A stretch of DNA of 36,430 nt. It comes from a bacterium (GTDB lineage: Bacteria > Patescibacteriota > Microgenomatia > UBA1406 > GWC2-37-13). The notes beneath the pieces are model-generated. The model saw nothing but the letters and a program-made list of their open reading frames with translations. It was not told the DNA's origin and ran no database searches. How positions within the stretch are numbered: the stretch's first letter is position 1; every line of letters begins with the position of its first letter. Of the stretch, positions 34,277-36,430 are shown piece by piece. A program made the position numbers and the translations under genes. The DNA lies in NCBI GenBank assembly GCA_027624795.1, contig JAQBTX010000005.1, forward strand, positions 1 through 36,430, written 5' to 3'.

Positions 34277-35217
34277 TGTCCGAGCATCATTTCCCTCAAT
34301 TTATACACTTTATTGTATAAGGAGTAATGAAAGGGCTTAATAACAAGATCATAGCTTCCTACAAATTGTTTAAACTTAGTTCCATATCCTTCTTTAAATC
34401 GGGTAAATCCACTCCAACTATCATGTTCATCATAGTTAGGTGGTAATGATCCCCACATATCAAATTCATAAGCGCCGAGCGATTTTCCCAGTTGTATGGC
34501 TTCCCACATAAGTAGATTTGACGCCATAAGTTTGCGGTGCTTCTCAGATGATCCACCGTAGGGGTAATACCATTTATGATCAAAATAAAATAGTTCATAT
34601 GCTGCCAGGGGCTCATCGTTATAAAATGCAATAAGAATATGAGCTATCCCATCCTTCAAATTTTCCCACACGATACGATGATATTCTGGTGTATGACCAT
34701 GGTAATGTTGACGTTTGCAGGTTTCAAAATATAAATCAGAGAATAGTTTAAATCCCTCATCCGTAGACATTTCCTTCACTATTACATTGTTTTTCTGAGC
34801 ATAGCGCATATTGTAGCGTGTTTTTGGCTTTAACTGTTTCATCAAATCGTCATTACTTAGTGTTAGATCAAGCACCTGGGTCCACTGGGGAAAGAGCGGG
34901 TGGGGGGATTTGCGAAGGTTGAGATGAGAAGTGAGAAGATTTATTACATCTGAAGAGTGCAATTCATCCGGTTCAAATTTAATAAAGATCAGGTTATTTT
35001 CTTTACCATATGTAACGAGTTTATCGATTAGATCAGATGAAGGATTGGCAGATCGGGGAATATACCCGATCTTAAATGGCGTATGAGGAACAGGATGAAT
35101 AGTCATGGTGAAGCCATCAATTCGAACCACATTCAATCCAGTTTCTTTGCGAGCTTCTCCCCATTGCCACGATTGTAGTGGGTGATGAACCTGCATGTTG
35201 TAAGATTGCTCATCCAT
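34273..35217 (-). CDS. FemAB/FemX-like (GNAT-fold) aminoacyltransferase-type protein
   Basis: HHPLQSWQWGEARKETG, LKPKTRYNMRYAQKNNVIVKE, YPYGGSSEKHRKLMASNLLMWEAIQLGKSLGAYEFDMWG. Start re-assigned to 35217. Confidence 0.88.
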   Translation of the reverse strand: MDEQSYNMQVHHPLQSWQWGEARKETGLNVVRIDGFTMTIHPVPHTPFKIGYIPRSANPSSDLIDKLVTYGKENNLIFIKFEPDELHSSDVINLLTSHLNLRKSPHPLFPQWTQVLDLTLSNDDLMKQLKPKTRYNMRYAQKNNVIVKEMSTDEGFKLFSDLYFETCKRQHYHGHTPEYHRIVWENLKDGIAHILIAFYNDEPLAAYELFYFDHKWYYPYGGSSEKHRKLMASNLLMWEAIQLGKSLGAYEFDMWGSLPPNYDEHDSWSGFTRFKEGYGTKFKQFVGSYDLVIKPFHYSLYNKVYKLREMMLGH

Positions 35218-35218
35218 A

Positions 35219-36325
35219 TTATTTATTTCCCGCTTGAATGATAACATCTAGTGTATCTTTCGCTGACTGTTCCCATGAAAAATTCTTAACACGATCTTCA
35301 CCTGCTTTTATGAGAGTTGAATACGTCGATTTATTTTCATAAAGCATTGAAATTTTTTCTTGCAAATCATTACTATCCTTAGGATCAAAGTACAAACACG
35401 CATCTGCACCAATTTCTGGCAAGCTTGAAGCATGAGACGAAATAACGGGACACCTATAACTCATTGCTTCTAAAATCGGAATGCCAAAGCCTTCATAAAG
35501 GGATGGGAGTACAAAACAAAAGGCATTACTGTAAAGCTGTGCTACTTTTTCATCGGGTATAAAACCGGTAAAAATGACCGCATCTTCAACATTATATTTC
35601 TTCACTGATTCAAATAAATTATCAAATAACCAACCATGCTTTCCCACGATCACTAATTTAAAATCCTTGTTTGTTTTATGAAATGCTGCAAATGCTTCAA
35701 CTAATGTGGGTATATTTTTGCGTGGCTGAAGAGTACCGACATACATGAGGTATTTCTGTTTGATAAGATCGTATTCCTTCAATACGTCAATACCATTTTT
35801 AGGAAGAGTGTGTTTTTCAAATCCGTTATAGATTACGTGTAGATGTTCCTCATCTACATCAAAGTATTTTTGAATATCTTTTTTTGTTGTTTTGGAAACT
35901 GCTATTATTTCTCGAGCTTTTCCTATAGACGCTGCGGTCCAGTTGGTAAGCTTATATAAATCCTTTTTTAAAAACTCATCAGGATAGTAATAGTAGGACA
36001 AATCATGAATGGTAACAACAAGGGGTACCGGACAATAGCGGGGTGAATAATGGGCGGGGGAGAAGAATACATCAATATCTTTTTTTTTATAGAGCCTCCA
36101 AGGTAAAAAGACCTGTGACCACATGCGACTTCCCTTGATCACTTCATAGGAGTAATGCGGTGTTTCCTTTGGCATGGTGGGAAGTGGCATACTTCTGAGG
36201 AAAACCTTAAAAGATGTATTAGTTGAGCTTACTTTTGCAAAGTGCTCAAGCATGCTTTGCGTATACACCGAAACACCGACTTTATGTTCTACATTGGCTT
36301 CATTGCCATCTATGCCGATAATCAT
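35219..36325 (-). CDS. family 1/4 glycosyltransferase (GT-B)
   Basis: YVGTLQPRKNIPTLVEAFAAF, VIFTGFIPDEKVAQLYSNAFCFVLPSLYEGFGIPILEAMSYRCPVISS. Confidence 0.95.
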   Translation of the reverse strand: MIIGIDGNEANVEHKVGVSVYTQSMLEHFAKVSSTNTSFKVFLRSMPLPTMPKETPHYSYEVIKGSRMWSQVFLPWRLYKKKDIDVFFSPAHYSPRYCPVPLVVTIHDLSYYYYPDEFLKKDLYKLTNWTAASIGKAREIIAVSKTTKKDIQKYFDVDEEHLHVIYNGFEKHTLPKNGIDVLKEYDLIKQKYLMYVGTLQPRKNIPTLVEAFAAFHKTNKDFKLVIVGKHGWLFDNLFESVKKYNVEDAVIFTGFIPDEKVAQLYSNAFCFVLPSLYEGFGIPILEAMSYRCPVISSHASSLPEIGADACLYFDPKDSNDLQEKISMLYENKSTYSTLIKAGEDRVKNFSWEQSAKDTLDVIIQAGNK

Positions 36326-36430
36326 GCGTGTTTTTTAAATGTGGTCATAAGAGTATTATAGTATGCAGACCACGAGTATTGCTTGGCATGAATTGCACCA
36401 TCTGCTATCATTCCTATGCGAAGAGTATTG
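36322..36430 (-). CDS. C-terminal end of another glycosyltransferase-like protein (truncated by window edge)
   Basis: Minus-strand frame reads ...NTLRIGMIADGAIHAKQYSWSAYYNTLMTTFKKHA*; ATGA overlap with the next gene. Confidence 0.65.
   Translation of the reverse strand, partial: NTLRIGMIADGAIHAKQYSWSAYYNTLMTTFKKHA

Noticed and set aside
1-36430. tRNA or rRNA genes
   Set aside because: No cloverleaf-like or rRNA-like conserved segments were recognised by eye; a tRNAscan/Infernal run would be decisive.

Overview
This is a 36.4 kb, AT-rich, densely coding bacterial chromosome window. Gene content and style (compact genes, ATGA overlaps, AlaRS without a C-terminal domain, short SufD, no phage hallmarks) fit a Candidate Phyla Radiation/Patescibacteria-type genome, possibly Microgenomates-like; this placement is inference. 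Confident housekeeping content: alaS, nnrD, secA, glmS, a standalone 5'-3' exonuclease, ftsH, a tsaC-tsaE fusion plus tsaD, divergent sufCBD / sufSU loci, a ferredoxin, a 2-oxoacid:ferredoxin oxidoreductase (alpha and beta), lon, an ABC exporter pair, glycosyltransferases and a FemAB-like protein. Strongest unusual signals: (1) a membrane-anchored DsbA-family protein (3858-4670, minus) whose two halves are in swapped order, with the cis-Pro half before the CPFC half, i.e. an apparent natural circular permutation; (2) a DUF559-type nuclease ORF bracketed by inverted double-hairpin repeats (12485-12954), with a nuclease-less inverted pair of the same repeat at 28529-28643, suggesting a REPIN/RAYT-like or MITE-like system that uses a DUF559 nuclease; (3) repeat-like sequence inside the reading frames of conserved proteins (TsaE tail, SufC, KorA, SecA, possibly TsaE middle); (4) TATAAT-type -10 boxes 5-10 nt upstream of many start codons, implying frequent leaderless transcription, including a palindromic bidirectional promoter. 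No tRNA, rRNA or CRISPR was recognised. All family assignments come from reading motifs by eye; no database search was run.
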